NCBI RefSeq assembly: GCF_018736085.1
Contig: NZ_CP076134.1
Location: forward strand, 2,676,501 to 2,740,500
Reading direction: 5' to 3'
Origin: Bradyrhizobium sediminis
GTDB taxonomy: Bacteria > Pseudomonadota > Alphaproteobacteria > Rhizobiales > Xanthobacteraceae
Length of the DNA: 64,000 nucleotides
How positions within the stretch are numbered: the stretch's first letter is position 1; every line of letters begins with the position of its first letter. Under the pieces are notes generated by a model. That model had not been told where the DNA came from. It ran no database searches and saw only the letters and a list, made by a program, of their open reading frames with translations. A program made the position numbers and the translations under genes. This document shows, piece after piece, positions 1 to 8,800 of the stretch.

Positions 1-515
1 ACTTCCGGAACGGGCTCGCGGGCCGGCTCCGATCCGGCAGAATAGGCCCGGAAGCGGCCACGGCCGATCTTCTCGAGCAGGGCTTCGGCGATGATCGAGC
101 GGGCGGAATTCTGGGTGCAGAGGAAGAGGACGTTGAACGCCGGCGTCATGAACTTGTCTGTCGGTCCGGCGGCGATGGCCTCCGGCCGCAGATCGAAAGC
201 ATCCCCACACAGTTCCGGACGGCCGTTGCAGCAGTCCCGCGAGAGGAAATCGAGCAAGCCTCGAAAGCCGTTGACATCAGCCCTGTAGTTCATCGAGCGG
301 CCGTCCTTCTCGACGGAAACCAGGCCCGCACGGTTCAGGATGCCGAGGTGCGTCGACATCGTGTTGTGCGGCACCTCGCAAAGCCGAGCGATCTCGCCGG
401 CAGGCAGGCTTTCCGGATGGACTGCAAGCAGATGACGAACCGCCGCGAGGCGGGTCTGTTGCGCAAGCGATCCAAAGCCTTCTATGGCACTCGCTTCCCG
501 ATTGTTTTCGTTCAT
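1..515 (-). CDS. ArsR-type regulator fused to arsenate reductase (LMW phosphatase type), 5' part only
   Basis: The gene reads leftward from an ATG at 515 and runs off the window edge with no stop, so only the first 171 codons are seen. Residues about 10-95 form an ArsR winged helix (a [12 protein letters not shown] recognition helix, then a wing containing DGRSMNYR). Residues about 120 onward begin a low-molecular-weight tyrosine phosphatase fold with the P-loop CTQNSARS, a CX5R signature as in thioredoxin-coupled arsenate reductases. Sensor and enzyme in one chain is a known architecture in ars operons. It is divergent from the acr3-arsC pair, and the 260-bp gap between them is where the operator should lie. 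The C-terminus is missing here, so completeness of the enzyme cannot be judged. Confidence 0.88.
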   Translation of the reverse strand, partial: MNENNREASAIEGFGSLAQQTRLAAVRHLLAVHPESLPAGEIARLCEVPHNTMSTHLGILNRAGLVSVEKDGRSMNYRADVNGFRGLLDFLSRDCCNGRPELCGDAFDLRPEAIAAGPTDKFMTPAFNVLFLCTQNSARSIIAEALLEKIGRGRFRAYSAGSEPAREPVPE

Positions 516-643
516 GGGCTTCCCGCAAGGATGAGAATCTCAGTATCGTGTCCGCATTTATCGACACACTTTATGACGGGCGGATGAAATTCGCCGAAAA
601 ACCTACGATACGGAGGCCAGTTCGCTGAAATTATCCATTCTAT

Positions 644-663
644 ATGTCGAGAAATCAAGACAT
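644..663. promoter_or_regulatory. candidate ArsR operator in the ars divergent region
   Basis: A short inverted repeat, ATGTC-N10-GACAT, lies in a relatively AT-rich stretch between the divergent arsR fusion and acr3. ArsR proteins bind imperfect palindromes near their own promoters, so position and symmetry fit. The arms are only 5 bp and could arise by chance. Confidence 0.25.
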
Positions 664-775
664 GTTATTGCGGGCGCAGCAGGTTTGCACTATCCACAAG
701 CCATTACTTGGGCGCGGCTAAGCGATACAGGTGGGGAAAGGGCGCACCAAACGCGCCCGGAATGGCGTAACCGAC

Positions 776-1834
776 ATGAACCTGTTCGAACGTTATCTGT
801 CGCTGTGGGTAGCGCTGTGCATCATCGCGGGCGTCGCGCTCGGGCATCTCCTGCCGGGTCTGTTTGCAGCCATTGCCGGCGCCGAGATCGCGCGGGTCAA
901 TCTGCCGGTGGCCGCGCTGGTCTGGCTGATGATCATTCCGATGCTGCTGAAGATCGACTTCGGCGCGCTCGGCCAGGTGCGCGAGCACTGGCGCGGCGTC
1001 GGCGTCACGTTGTTCATCAACTGGGCGGTAAAACCGTTCTCGATGGCGCTCCTGGGCTCGCTGTTCATCGGCCACCTGTTCGCGCCCCTGCTGCCGTCGG
1101 CGCAGATTCCGTCCTATATCGCAGGCCTCATCCTGCTGGCGGCGGCGCCTTGCACGGCGATGGTGTTCGTGTGGTCGAACCTGTGCGAGGGCGAGCCGCA
1201 TTACACCTTGAGCCAGGTCGCGCTGAACGACGTCATCATGGTGTTCGCGTTTGCGCCGCTGGTCGGCCTGCTGCTCGGCGTCGCCTCGATCACGGTGCCC
1301 TGGGCGACCCTGCTGATCTCGGTGCTGCTCTATATCGTGGTGCCTGTGATCGTCGCGCAAGCGTGGCGGCGGGCGCTACTTGCCAGCGGACCGGCGGCAT
1401 TGGCGCGGACCCAGCATGTGCTGCAGCCGGTGTCGCTGGTGGCGCTCCTGACCACGCTGGTGCTGCTGTTCGGTTTCCAGGGTGAACAGATCATTGCGCA
1501 GCCGCTGGTGATCGTGCTCCTGGCCGTGCCGATCGTGATCCAGGTCTATCTCAATGCCGGGCTGGCCTATTGGCTGAGCCGGCGTTTTGGCGTGGCCTGG
1601 TGTGTTGCCGCGCCGGCAGCCCTGATCGGCGCCAGCAACTTCTTCGAACTCGCGGTCGCCGCCGCCATCAGCCTGTTCGGCCTCAATTCCGGCGCGGCGC
1701 TGGCGACCGTGGTCGGCGTGCTGGTCGAGGTGCCCGTGATGCTCTCGGTGGTCTATCTGGTGAAGGCGTCGCGCGGCTGGTACGAGGCAGGCGCCGGGAC
1801 TGCCGAAACGGCCGGCAAGGAAGCGCGCACTTGA
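776..1834 (+). CDS. acr3: Acr3-family arsenite efflux pump
   Basis: This 352-residue, almost entirely hydrophobic protein starts MNLFERYLSLWVALCIIAG and has about ten membrane segments. It contains the Acr3 (bile acid:sodium symporter superfamily) hallmark APCTAMVFVWS around residue 133, which includes the conserved cysteine of the pump, plus NWAVKPFSMALL and GASNFFELAVAAA near the C-terminus. It exports As(III) across the inner membrane. The ATG at 776 is preferred because the family begins at this point; an in-frame GTG at 731 would add 15 polar residues. The stop overlaps the start of arsC (TTGA), indicating a translationally coupled operon. Confidence 0.93.
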   Translation: MNLFERYLSLWVALCIIAGVALGHLLPGLFAAIAGAEIARVNLPVAALVWLMIIPMLLKIDFGALGQVREHWRGVGVTLFINWAVKPFSMALLGSLFIGHLFAPLLPSAQIPSYIAGLILLAAAPCTAMVFVWSNLCEGEPHYTLSQVALNDVIMVFAFAPLVGLLLGVASITVPWATLLISVLLYIVVPVIVAQAWRRALLASGPAALARTQHVLQPVSLVALLTTLVLLFGFQGEQIIAQPLVIVLLAVPIVIQVYLNAGLAYWLSRRFGVAWCVAAPAALIGASNFFELAVAAAISLFGLNSGAALATVVGVLVEVPVMLSVVYLVKASRGWYEAGAGTAETAGKEART

Positions 1835-2238
1835 GCGTCACGATCTATCACAATCCGGCCTGCGGCACCTCGCGCAACGCGCTGGCGATGATCCGGCAAA
1901 GCGGCGAGGAGCCCGAGGTCATCGAATACCTGAAGAATCCGCCGGATCGCGCGCGGCTGATCGAGCTAATCAAGGCGATGGGAATTCCGGTCCGGGCGCT
2001 GCTGCGCGAGAAGGGCACGCCCTATGCGGAACTCGGGCTCGGCGATCCCAAATGGAGCGACGACGAACTGATCAATTTCATGCTGGCTCATCCGATCCTG
2101 ATCAACCGGCCGATCGTGGTGACGCCGAAAGGCACAAGACTGTGCCGGCCGTCGGAAACGGTGCTCGATCTGCTCGACCATCCCGTCGGCTCGTTCGTGA
2201 AAGAGGACGGCGAGGTCGTCACATCAGCGAAATCGTAA
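1831..2238 (+). CDS. arsC: arsenate reductase, glutaredoxin/ArsC type
   Basis: This 135-residue protein matches the plasmid R773-type ArsC family: the N-terminal YHNPACGTSRNAL carries the catalytic cysteine, followed by the PVRALLREKGTPY and INRPIVVTPKGTRLCRPSE blocks with the arginines that hold arsenate. It reduces As(V) to As(III), which Acr3 then exports. The start is a TTG at 1831 that shares bases with the acr3 stop codon; no earlier in-frame start fits. It is the second arsenate reductase in this cluster and is unrelated in fold to the phosphatase domain of the divergent fusion gene. Confidence 0.93.
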   Translation: MSVTIYHNPACGTSRNALAMIRQSGEEPEVIEYLKNPPDRARLIELIKAMGIPVRALLREKGTPYAELGLGDPKWSDDELINFMLAHPILINRPIVVTPKGTRLCRPSETVLDLLDHPVGSFVKEDGEVVTSAKS

Positions 2239-2385
2239 TGGCTCGCCGGCCTTCGTCCGTCGAATAGCGCTATCTCGCGACCTGAGATCCCGCGGCCCTG
2301 CCGGGCCTGCCGTTGATTCATATCAATGCGTGCAGCCTCGATCCTGATTCAAGTCTACGCAAAATGCGGGGATGAGGCGCGCAGC

Positions 2386-2820
2386 ATGTACAAGCACATT
2401 TTGCTTCCGACGGATGGCTCGGATTTGTCGAAGGCTGCGGTGAAGCACGGCATCGAGCTGGCGAAAACCATCGGCGCCAGGGTGACTGCGCTGGTGGTAT
2501 CGACGCCGCTCAATTCCCTCGTCGTCGATCCCAGCGTCGTCTCAACCGCGCTGGATCAATACAAGGCGCTGGTCGCTTCGCAGACCGCCAAATATCTCGA
2601 CAACATCAAAAACAGCGCCGTCGAGGCTGGCGTCGAGTGCAGCGCGTTGTGCATCGAGCACGACAAGCCGTACGAGGCGATCGTCGACACCGCGAAGAAA
2701 CAAGGTTGCGATCTCGTGGTCATGGCCTCACACGGTCTGCGCGGCGTTTCGGCAATCCTCGGCAGCGAAACCCTGAAGGTGCTGACCCACACCTCGGTCC
2801 CGATCCTGGTCTACCGCTAG
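2386..2820 (+). CDS. universal stress protein, UspA family
   Basis: This 144-residue, single-domain Usp begins MYKHILLPTDGSDLS, the usual strand 1 with an ATP-contacting aspartate. Near the C-terminus it has VVMASHGLRGVSAILGSET, which fits the nucleotide-binding G-2X-G-9X-G-(S/T) pattern of ATP-binding Usps. These cytoplasmic proteins accumulate in stress. An earlier in-frame ATG at 2326 would add 20 residues unlike the family, so 2386 is chosen. It stands alone, convergent with the MFS gene downstream. Confidence 0.92.
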   Translation: MYKHILLPTDGSDLSKAAVKHGIELAKTIGARVTALVVSTPLNSLVVDPSVVSTALDQYKALVASQTAKYLDNIKNSAVEAGVECSALCIEHDKPYEAIVDTAKKQGCDLVVMASHGLRGVSAILGSETLKVLTHTSVPILVYR

Positions 2821-2840
2821 GCCATGGTCCGGCAGGCCGG

Positions 2841-4088
2841 CTATGCCTGCGACGGCTCGCCGACCATCTCCGGCTGCCGCGCCAGTGAGACCGCGGGCGA
2901 CAGCAGGATCACCAGCGCCTGCGCGCCGAAGATGATGGAGGCCAGATAGAGGCAGGCCTCGGCGCCATAAAATCCGCCGACGATGGCGCCGAGCGCGGAG
3001 CCGAGCGGGCGCGCGCCGTAGCTCATGATGTTGATCGCCGAGACCCGGCCGAGCAGGGAGGGCGGCGTCACCGATTGCCGCAAGGTGGTGGTTGAGATCA
3101 CCCACAGGATCGGGCCGGCGCCGAGCAGGAAGAAGCTCGAGCCGGCAAGCCATGGCGAGGGAATGACCGTCGTCAACGCCATCACACCGGCGGCGATGAA
3201 GCCGGTGACCGGACCCAATCCAATCACGGTGCCGAAGGCGAGGCGCCGCATCAGGCGTGTTGCGAGCAGCGCGCCGGCCACCATGCCGACGCCGTACATC
3301 CCGAGCGTGACGCCGACGCCAGTCGCCGACAGTCCGAGACGGCGCACCGCATAGGGCACGAACACCGCCAGCAGCAGGAACGAGGCGGTGTTGAAGATGA
3401 ACTGGGTGATGAACACCGGCCGCAGCAGCGGATGATGCAGCACGAACGCGGCGCCTTCCCGGATATCCTGCAGCGGATGTCGGCGCGGGGCCGGCGCACG
3501 CAGCGGCTCATAGATGCCCGACAGCAGCACCACCGCGATCACCGACAGCGCCGCGGCGAAACCGAAGGCCGGCGCGGCGCCGAGCCAGCCCACCAGCACG
3601 CCGCCCAGCGCCGGGCCGCCGGCGAACGCGATGGTGCGCGCAAGCTCGATCCGCGCATTGGCGGCGGGCAACAGTTGCGGCGTCACCAGCGACGGCACCA
3701 ATGCCGGCGCCGCGACGCTGTAGGTGACGGTGCCGCATACCGCGACGAAGCCGAGCAGGGAGAGCAGGGGCAGCGACAGCAGGTCGAGCCAGATCAGCAG
3801 GAGGATTGCGAACAGCGCTGCCGCGCGCAATCCTTCCGCGCCCGCCATCAGCCAGCGCCGCGAGATCCGGTCGGCGAGGAGGCCGGCGGGAATCGCGAAC
3901 AGGATGAAGGGCAAGGTCAGCGCGGTCTGCAGCGCCCCGGTCCGGCCTTCGCCGACGCCGAGTAGCAGCACCGCGACGATCGGTGCGGCGGCCAGTGCGA
4001 TCTGCTCGGCCGACTGCGCGGCGAGATTGGACCAGGCCAGCCGGTTGAAGGTCTTGGGCAGGCGGAGGGCTCGGTTGATCGCGATCAT
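2841..4088 (-). CDS. MFS transporter, EntS/DHA3-like exporter
   Basis: This 415-residue membrane protein has about twelve hydrophobic helices and the MFS motif A region IPAGLLADRISRRWLM after helix 2. Overall it resembles the DHA3 drug/siderophore exporter group (EntS-like, with an internal FIPAG/ADR pattern). The substrate is not predictable. The start at 4088 has an AGGGAA ribosome site 8 bases upstream; a start at 4133 would add 15 residues. It is divergent from mntH and shares an intergenic region containing a metal-regulator-like palindrome, so co-regulation is possible but not shown. Confidence 0.82.
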   Translation of the reverse strand: MIAINRALRLPKTFNRLAWSNLAAQSAEQIALAAAPIVAVLLLGVGEGRTGALQTALTLPFILFAIPAGLLADRISRRWLMAGAEGLRAAALFAILLLIWLDLLSLPLLSLLGFVAVCGTVTYSVAAPALVPSLVTPQLLPAANARIELARTIAFAGGPALGGVLVGWLGAAPAFGFAAALSVIAVVLLSGIYEPLRAPAPRRHPLQDIREGAAFVLHHPLLRPVFITQFIFNTASFLLLAVFVPYAVRRLGLSATGVGVTLGMYGVGMVAGALLATRLMRRLAFGTVIGLGPVTGFIAAGVMALTTVIPSPWLAGSSFFLLGAGPILWVISTTTLRQSVTPPSLLGRVSAINIMSYGARPLGSALGAIVGGFYGAEACLYLASIIFGAQALVILLSPAVSLARQPEMVGEPSQA

Positions 4089-4192
4089 GGCGTGATTCCC
4101 TGGCAGTCGGTAGGCTTGCACTGTCCGGCTCAAGGGACGGTGGGGACACCCGTTTCCCGACTGACCTCCGGAAGAGGTGACCTAGATGCAGT

Positions 4193-4207
4193 TGCAAATG
4201 AGTTGCA
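4193..4207. promoter_or_regulatory. mntH: palindromic operator candidate overlapping the mntH promoter
   Basis: TGCAA-N5-TTGCA forms a near-perfect palindrome, with outer ATGCA (4186-4190) and TGCAT (4204-4208) arms around it. A plausible -35 (TTGCAA at 4192) and -10 (GATTAT at 4216) with an 18-bp spacer overlap the palindrome, so a bound repressor would block transcription. In rhizobia mntH is repressed by Mur, a Fur-family Mn(II) regulator that binds TGCA-rich palindromes. Assignment to Mur is an inference. Confidence 0.5.
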
Positions 4208-4237
4208 TTAAGATCGATTATCGGCCATCCTTCCGAA

Positions 4238-5620
4238 ATGGACGCAAGATCACCCGCTTTGACGCCTGATTCCCTGCCCAATGACACGCCTGATGCCTCA
4301 GGTTGGCGTGCCGACGCTTCGGCCGGCGTCCAGCACAGCCTGCCCGAGGTCTATGGGACCATTTTGGTTCCCTTCCGTGGACATTGGGTCCGCCGGCTGC
4401 TGGCCTTTGCCGGCCCCGGTTATTTGGTCTCGGTTGGCTACATGGACCCCGGCAACTGGGCGACCGACCTCGCGGGCGGGTCGAAGTTTGGCTACACGCT
4501 GCTGTCGGTCATCCTGCTCTCGAATCTGATGGCGATCCTGCTGCAGGCACTCGCCGCGCGGCTCGGCATCGTCACCGACCGCGATCTGGCGCAGGCCTGC
4601 CGCGCCACCTATTCGCGGCCGGTCAACTTCATGCTGTGGCTGGCCTGCGAGGCCGCGATCATCGCCTGCGATCTCGCCGAGGTGATCGGCACCGCGATCG
4701 CCCTGAAATTGCTGTTCGGCATTCCCCTGGTCGGCGGCGCGCTGATTGCAGCCCTCGACGCCTTCCTGCTGCTGCTTCTGATGAACAAGGGCTTTCGCTT
4801 CCTCGAAGCCTTCGTGATCGCGCTTCTGATCGTCATCGCGGTCTGCTTTGTGGTCCAGATCACGGCCGCCGCGCCGCCGGTCGCCGCGATGCTGCGCGGC
4901 TTCGCGCCGTCCACCGAGATCTTCACCAATCCCGAGATGCTCTACATCGCCATCGGCATCATCGGGGCGACCGTGATGCCGCATAATCTCTATCTGCACT
5001 CCTCGATCGTGCAGACCCGCGCCTATGAACGGTCAGACGAAGGCCGCCGCGACGCGATCAAATGGGCCACGACGGACTCCACGATCGCGCTGATGCTGGC
5101 CTTGTTCATCAACGCCGCGATTCTGGTGGTGGCGGCCGCGACCTTCCACAAGAGCGGGCACTCCGACGTCGCCGAAATCGGCCAGGCTTACGAATTGCTG
5201 TCGCCGCTGCTCGGTCTCGGCATCGCATCGACGCTGTTTGCAGTGGCGCTGCTCGCCTCCGGCCTCAACTCGACCGTGACAGCGACGCTGGCGGGCCAGA
5301 TTGTGATGGAAGGTTTTCTCCACCTGCGGCTGCCAAGCTGGGCGCGGCGGCTCTTGACCCGCGGCATCGCCATCGTCCCGGTCATCATTGTCACCGCGCT
5401 CTATGGCGAGCGCGGCACCGGGCAGCTTCTGGTGTTCAGCCAGGTCGTGCTGTCGATGCAGTTGCCGTTCGCCGTCATTCCCCTGGTGCGGTTCGTCTCC
5501 GACCGGCGCAAGATGGGGAAGTTTGCAGTCTCCAAGCCGGTTGCCGCAGTGGCGTGGATCGTTGCCGGCATCATCGTCACCCTGAACCTCAAGCTGCTGT
5601 TCGAGACGTTCTTCGGGTGA
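4238..5620 (+). CDS. mntH: Nramp-family Mn(II)/divalent metal transporter
   Basis: This 460-residue Nramp protein has the metal-site motif DPGNW in helix 1 and [10 protein letters not shown] in helix 6, both diagnostic and needed for Mn(II)/Fe(II) binding, and about eleven membrane helices. It imports manganese by proton symport through the inner membrane. The ATG at 4238 is the only start upstream of helix 1; the first 45 residues are a polar cytoplasmic tail longer than in E. coli MntH. There is no clear ribosome site and the inferred transcription start is only about 10 bases upstream, so a near-leaderless mRNA is possible. Confidence 0.95.
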   Translation: MDARSPALTPDSLPNDTPDASGWRADASAGVQHSLPEVYGTILVPFRGHWVRRLLAFAGPGYLVSVGYMDPGNWATDLAGGSKFGYTLLSVILLSNLMAILLQALAARLGIVTDRDLAQACRATYSRPVNFMLWLACEAAIIACDLAEVIGTAIALKLLFGIPLVGGALIAALDAFLLLLLMNKGFRFLEAFVIALLIVIAVCFVVQITAAAPPVAAMLRGFAPSTEIFTNPEMLYIAIGIIGATVMPHNLYLHSSIVQTRAYERSDEGRRDAIKWATTDSTIALMLALFINAAILVVAAATFHKSGHSDVAEIGQAYELLSPLLGLGIASTLFAVALLASGLNSTVTATLAGQIVMEGFLHLRLPSWARRLLTRGIAIVPVIIVTALYGERGTGQLLVFSQVVLSMQLPFAVIPLVRFVSDRRKMGKFAVSKPVAAVAWIVAGIIVTLNLKLLFETFFG

Positions 5621-5803
5621 GGCCTGACGCACGCCGCTGTCGCCGCCCGGCAAGAGCGCGAAGCGCGCCTTCACGCTAGAAACGCGAGATCCGGGGCGGG
5701 GCACGACGCTTGCCGCGCGCCTGGGCCGACAATTTGGCCTGATCTTCTTCCGCGGCATCTGCTATTCCTCCAAAAAGAAACACAAGAACCAAGGGAGAGA
5801 AGC

Positions 5804-6364
5804 GTGGCAAGGTTGCCCCTGATTGATCCGGAGACGACGACGGGCGATATCCGCGCCTCCTTCGACCGGATGCCGGTGAAGCTGAACATCTTTCGCATGA
5901 TGGCCCACGCCGAAGCCAACATGATCCCGGCGATGCGGCTCGGCAATTCCATCCTGCATCGCCAGAAGCTCAGCGCCGTCAACCGTGAATTGCTGATCCT
6001 GCAGGTCGCGCAGCTCGAAGGCGGCGCCTATGAGTGGCGCCAGCACGTGCCGATCGCGCTCGGCGTCGGCGTCACGCAGCGCCAGGTCGATGGCCTCGAG
6101 CGCGGCGACTACGGCGGCGAGGCCTTCAATGCGGCGGAGCGCGCGCTGCTGGCCTTTGGCCGCGAGGTCACCCGGAATGTTCGCGTAGCGGAGCCGGTGT
6201 TTGCCGATATGCGCGAGCATTTCAGCGAGCAGGAAACCGTCGAGGCGATCGTCGCCATCGGATTCTACATGATGATGGCCCGGCTCACCGAAGCGACCGA
6301 GACCGATCTCGATCCCGCCGCCGGCATGCGCGTCTACGACGGCGGCAAGCCGCGGAGCAACTGA
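5804..6364 (+). CDS. carboxymuconolactone decarboxylase family protein
   Basis: This 186-residue protein starts at a GTG with GGGAGAG just upstream. The core has the all-helical CMD fold (LSAVNRELLILQVAQLEGGAYEW, then RQH and a VTQRQVDGLE helix). The redox CXXC pair of AhpD is absent, as in the subgroup with YEWxxH, so peroxidase activity is unlikely. It is the first gene of a tight trio with an SDR (1-bp gap) and a VOC protein, suggesting a small catabolic or detoxification pathway with unknown substrate. Confidence 0.85.
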   Translation: MARLPLIDPETTTGDIRASFDRMPVKLNIFRMMAHAEANMIPAMRLGNSILHRQKLSAVNRELLILQVAQLEGGAYEWRQHVPIALGVGVTQRQVDGLERGDYGGEAFNAAERALLAFGREVTRNVRVAEPVFADMREHFSEQETVEAIVAIGFYMMMARLTEATETDLDPAAGMRVYDGGKPRSN

Positions 6365-6365
6365 A

Positions 6366-7223
6366 GTGTCCGACGCACCATCGCCGACCGGCGCGAAGCC
6401 GGAACCCTATGTCCGTCCGCTGAGTGCGGAATCCTCGGGCAGCGCTCCCGGCAAGGGGCGGCTGAAGGGACGCCGCGTGCTGGTGGTCGGCGGCGGCCAG
6501 CGGACGTTCGATGCCGCGACCGACCCGATCGGCAACGGCCGGGCGATGAGTCTGTTGTTCGCGCGCGAGGGCGCAGAGGTCGCCGTCGCCGACCTCGATC
6601 TCGCTTCGGCCGAGGACACCGTCGGCCGGATCAAGGCAGAGGGTGGCCGCGCCTTTGCGATTGCTGCCGATGTTACGCTCGAATCCGATGTGCGGCGCAT
6701 GATCGACGAGGCGCAGCGGACCATGGGCGGCCTCGACGGCATGGTTTTGAACGTCGGGACCTTCGGCAAGACCGGGCTCGACGGCGTCAGCGCCGAGGAA
6801 TGGAACAATATCTACGACGTCAATGTGCGCGGGCCGATGCTGGCATGCCGCGAAGCCCTGCCCAAATTCGAGAACGGCGGCTCGATCGTCTTCATCTCCT
6901 CGATCGCCGCATTGCGGGCCGGTTCGCAGATGCCGGTCTATGATTCCTCGAAGGCCGCCCTCGGCGGACTGATGCGCAACATCGCCCATGTCGGCGCGCG
7001 GCGCGGCATCCGCGTCAATCTGCTCTATCCGGGCCTGGTCGACACGCCGAATGGACGCACGGCCGGCGCCGGGCGGCCCTCGCGCGGCAAGGGACATGTG
7101 CCGTTCGGCCGCCAGGCGACCGCGTGGGAAGTGGCCTATGCGGTGCTCTTCTTCATGTCGGAGGAAAGCGTCTACGTCACCGCGCAGACGCTCGCCGTCG
7201 ACAGCGGCCTGAGCGGAATGTAA
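6366..7223 (+). CDS. short-chain dehydrogenase/reductase
   Basis: This 285-residue Rossmann-fold SDR starts at GTG 6366, immediately after the CMD gene. The N-terminal 40 residues are a Pro/Ser-rich extension. The cofactor loop is unusual: VVGGGQRTFDAATDPIGNGR has extra residues between the first glycines and the final GxG. The catalytic set is visible as ISS (Ser), VYDSSKAAL (YxxxK) and NVGT in place of NNAG. The DLD after strand 2 suggests NAD(H) preference. It probably oxidises or reduces an intermediate made by its neighbours. Confidence 0.88.
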   Translation: MSDAPSPTGAKPEPYVRPLSAESSGSAPGKGRLKGRRVLVVGGGQRTFDAATDPIGNGRAMSLLFAREGAEVAVADLDLASAEDTVGRIKAEGGRAFAIAADVTLESDVRRMIDEAQRTMGGLDGMVLNVGTFGKTGLDGVSAEEWNNIYDVNVRGPMLACREALPKFENGGSIVFISSIAALRAGSQMPVYDSSKAALGGLMRNIAHVGARRGIRVNLLYPGLVDTPNGRTAGAGRPSRGKGHVPFGRQATAWEVAYAVLFFMSEESVYVTAQTLAVDSGLSGM

Positions 7224-7235
7224 CGGAGGCTTTTC

Positions 7236-7766
7236 ATGAGCGCGTTGTTCGGCAAGGTCTGCCAGAACGGCTATGTCGTTCGCGACATCGAAGCGGCGAT
7301 GAAGTTCTGGACCGAGGTGATGCGCGTCGGGCCGTTCTTCTACATCCCCGACGTCAAGACCGAATGGTTCCGCTACAAGGGCGCCGATTCAGCGGTCGAG
7401 ATGAGCATCGCGCTGGCCAATTCCGGCGACCTGCAGATCGAACTGATCCAGCAGCGCAACGACGCGCCGTCGATGTATCTCGATCATCTGAAGCAGCACG
7501 GCGAAGGCCTGCAACACATGTCCTATTGGACCAATGATTATCAGGCGCTCTACGACCGGGCGATCGCTGAAGGTTTCGTGGTCGGCCATGAGGGCCAGAT
7601 CGGCGGCCCCAAGGGCCGGTTCGCCTATTTCGAGACTTCAGGACACGCCGGAACCGTGGTCGAGATCTCCGACATCAGCGGCGGCAAGGGGCGCTTCTTC
7701 GGCCACATCCGGAAAGCCGCCGAGAACTGGGACGGCAGCGACCCGGTGCGGGTGATCGGGAATTAG
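7236..7766 (+). CDS. VOC (glyoxalase/dioxygenase-fold) family protein
   Basis: This 176-residue protein has two beta-alpha-beta-beta-beta units: GKVCQNGYVVRDIEAAMKFW starts the first, and EGLQHMSYWTND begins the second with a candidate metal-binding histidine. GTVVEISDI near the end supplies the usual glutamate ligand. Members act as methylmalonyl-CoA epimerases, extradiol dioxygenases or lactoylglutathione lyases; the exact reaction is not clear. It is the last gene of the CMD-SDR-VOC trio, 12 bp after the SDR stop. Confidence 0.85.
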   Translation: MSALFGKVCQNGYVVRDIEAAMKFWTEVMRVGPFFYIPDVKTEWFRYKGADSAVEMSIALANSGDLQIELIQQRNDAPSMYLDHLKQHGEGLQHMSYWTNDYQALYDRAIAEGFVVGHEGQIGGPKGRFAYFETSGHAGTVVEISDISGGKGRFFGHIRKAAENWDGSDPVRVIGN

Positions 7767-7783
7767 GTTGGGCCGAGGAAGAC

Positions 7784-7850
7784 GCGAATAGCGATTGGCG
7801 AGTAGCGAATGAAGGTTTCTCTATTCGCTATTCGCCACTCCCTATTCGCT
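7784..7850. repeat. long palindromic intergenic repeat built on ATTCGC units, copy 1
   Basis: The two arms of about 28 bp (beginning GCGAATAGCGATTGGCGA, and ending with the complement of GCGAATAGGGAGTGGCGA) are roughly 85% complementary around a 10-base loop. Each arm is itself a tandem of GCGAATA/GCGAGTA heptamers. It lies between the convergent VOC and bpt genes. A related copy is at 9468-9532. Confidence 0.85.
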
Positions 7851-7854
7851 CGTC

Positions 7855-8631
7855 TCAATCCTGCGGTTCGGACAGCACTTCGCCCGAAGCGTCGATGCGC
7901 AGCCAGCCGGAGGGGGCGAGGCGCTGCTGCGGCAGGAAGCGGCCCTTGTAGTCCATCTTCTTCGAGCCTTCGATCCAGTAGCCGAGATAGACGTAGGGCA
8001 GGCCGAGCCTTCGGGCGCGGATGATGTGGTCGAGGATCATGTAGGTGCCGAGCGAGCGGCTTTCCTCTGACGGTTCGAAGAACGAATACACCATCGACAG
8101 CCCGTCGCTGAGCACGTCCGTCAGCGCCACCGCCACCAGTTCCTCGGCGCGGCCGGTAATGCCGGTGTCGACGCCGCGCTTGCGGTATTCGATGACGCGG
8201 GTCTCGACGTGGCTGTCCTCCACCATCATCGCGTAGTCGAGCACGGTCATGTCGGCCATGCCGCCATGGCGGTGCCGCGCGTCGAGATAGGCGCGAAACA
8301 CCGAATATTGCTCCGAGGTCGGCACCGCGCTGCGCTGCTCGCCCACGATGTCGGCGTTGCGGGCCATGATCTTGCGGAAATTGCGAGAGATGCGGAATTC
8401 GTTGGCGATGACGCGGACGGAAACGCAGGCGCGGCACTGGTCGCAGGCCGGCCGGTAGGCGATCGACTGGCTGCGCCGGAAGCCGCCATGGGTCAGGAGG
8501 TCGTTGAGGTCGCCGGCCTTGTCGCCGACGAGGTGCGTGAACACCTTGCGTTCGTGCCGGCCCGGCAGATAGGGGCAGGGCGAGGGCGCGGTCAGGTAGA
8601 ATTGCGGGGTGTCACGCGAGTGCTGGGTCAC
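7855..8631 (-). CDS. bpt: aspartate/glutamate leucyltransferase (N-end rule)
   Basis: This 258-residue protein is of the Bpt/ATE1 family, which transfers Leu from leucyl-tRNA to N-terminal Asp or Glu and so marks proteins for ClpS/ClpAP. It shows [12 protein letters not shown] near the N-terminus, the cysteine-rich [16 protein letters not shown] block at about 58-73, and the GNAT-like [16 protein letters not shown] and [15 protein letters not shown] segments. Length is typical. It is transcribed alone, convergent with the VOC gene across a palindromic repeat. Confidence 0.93.
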   Translation of the reverse strand: MTQHSRDTPQFYLTAPSPCPYLPGRHERKVFTHLVGDKAGDLNDLLTHGGFRRSQSIAYRPACDQCRACVSVRVIANEFRISRNFRKIMARNADIVGEQRSAVPTSEQYSVFRAYLDARHRHGGMADMTVLDYAMMVEDSHVETRVIEYRKRGVDTGITGRAEELVAVALTDVLSDGLSMVYSFFEPSEESRSLGTYMILDHIIRARRLGLPYVYLGYWIEGSKKMDYKGRFLPQQRLAPSGWLRIDASGEVLSEPQD

Positions 8632-8657
8632 GTTTGGTCGTCAGGCCTCCGAACCAT

Positions 8658-8703
8658 GGCGTTTTCGAGCGAAGTGGGTACCGGTTCGCGTGAAGAAAAC
8701 GCC
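8658..8703. repeat. dispersed rhizobial palindrome with GGCGTTTTC/GAAAACGCC ends
   Basis: A perfect 9-bp inverted repeat encloses the motif GAGCGAAGTGGGTACCGG. This motif recurs between genes in rhizobial genomes; a truncated relative (gcattttcgaacgaag) begins near 41583. It fills most of the 169-bp gap between bpt and the RDD gene, which has no other gene. Confidence 0.7.
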
Positions 8704-8800
8704 TCAAAAAACCACCAGAGCAGGTTCGGCCCCGATTCAGCAGGGCCGAACAGTTTCCAGCATCGCGCCACGGAGGCCGACGGTCAATCGGCTTGCCGGT

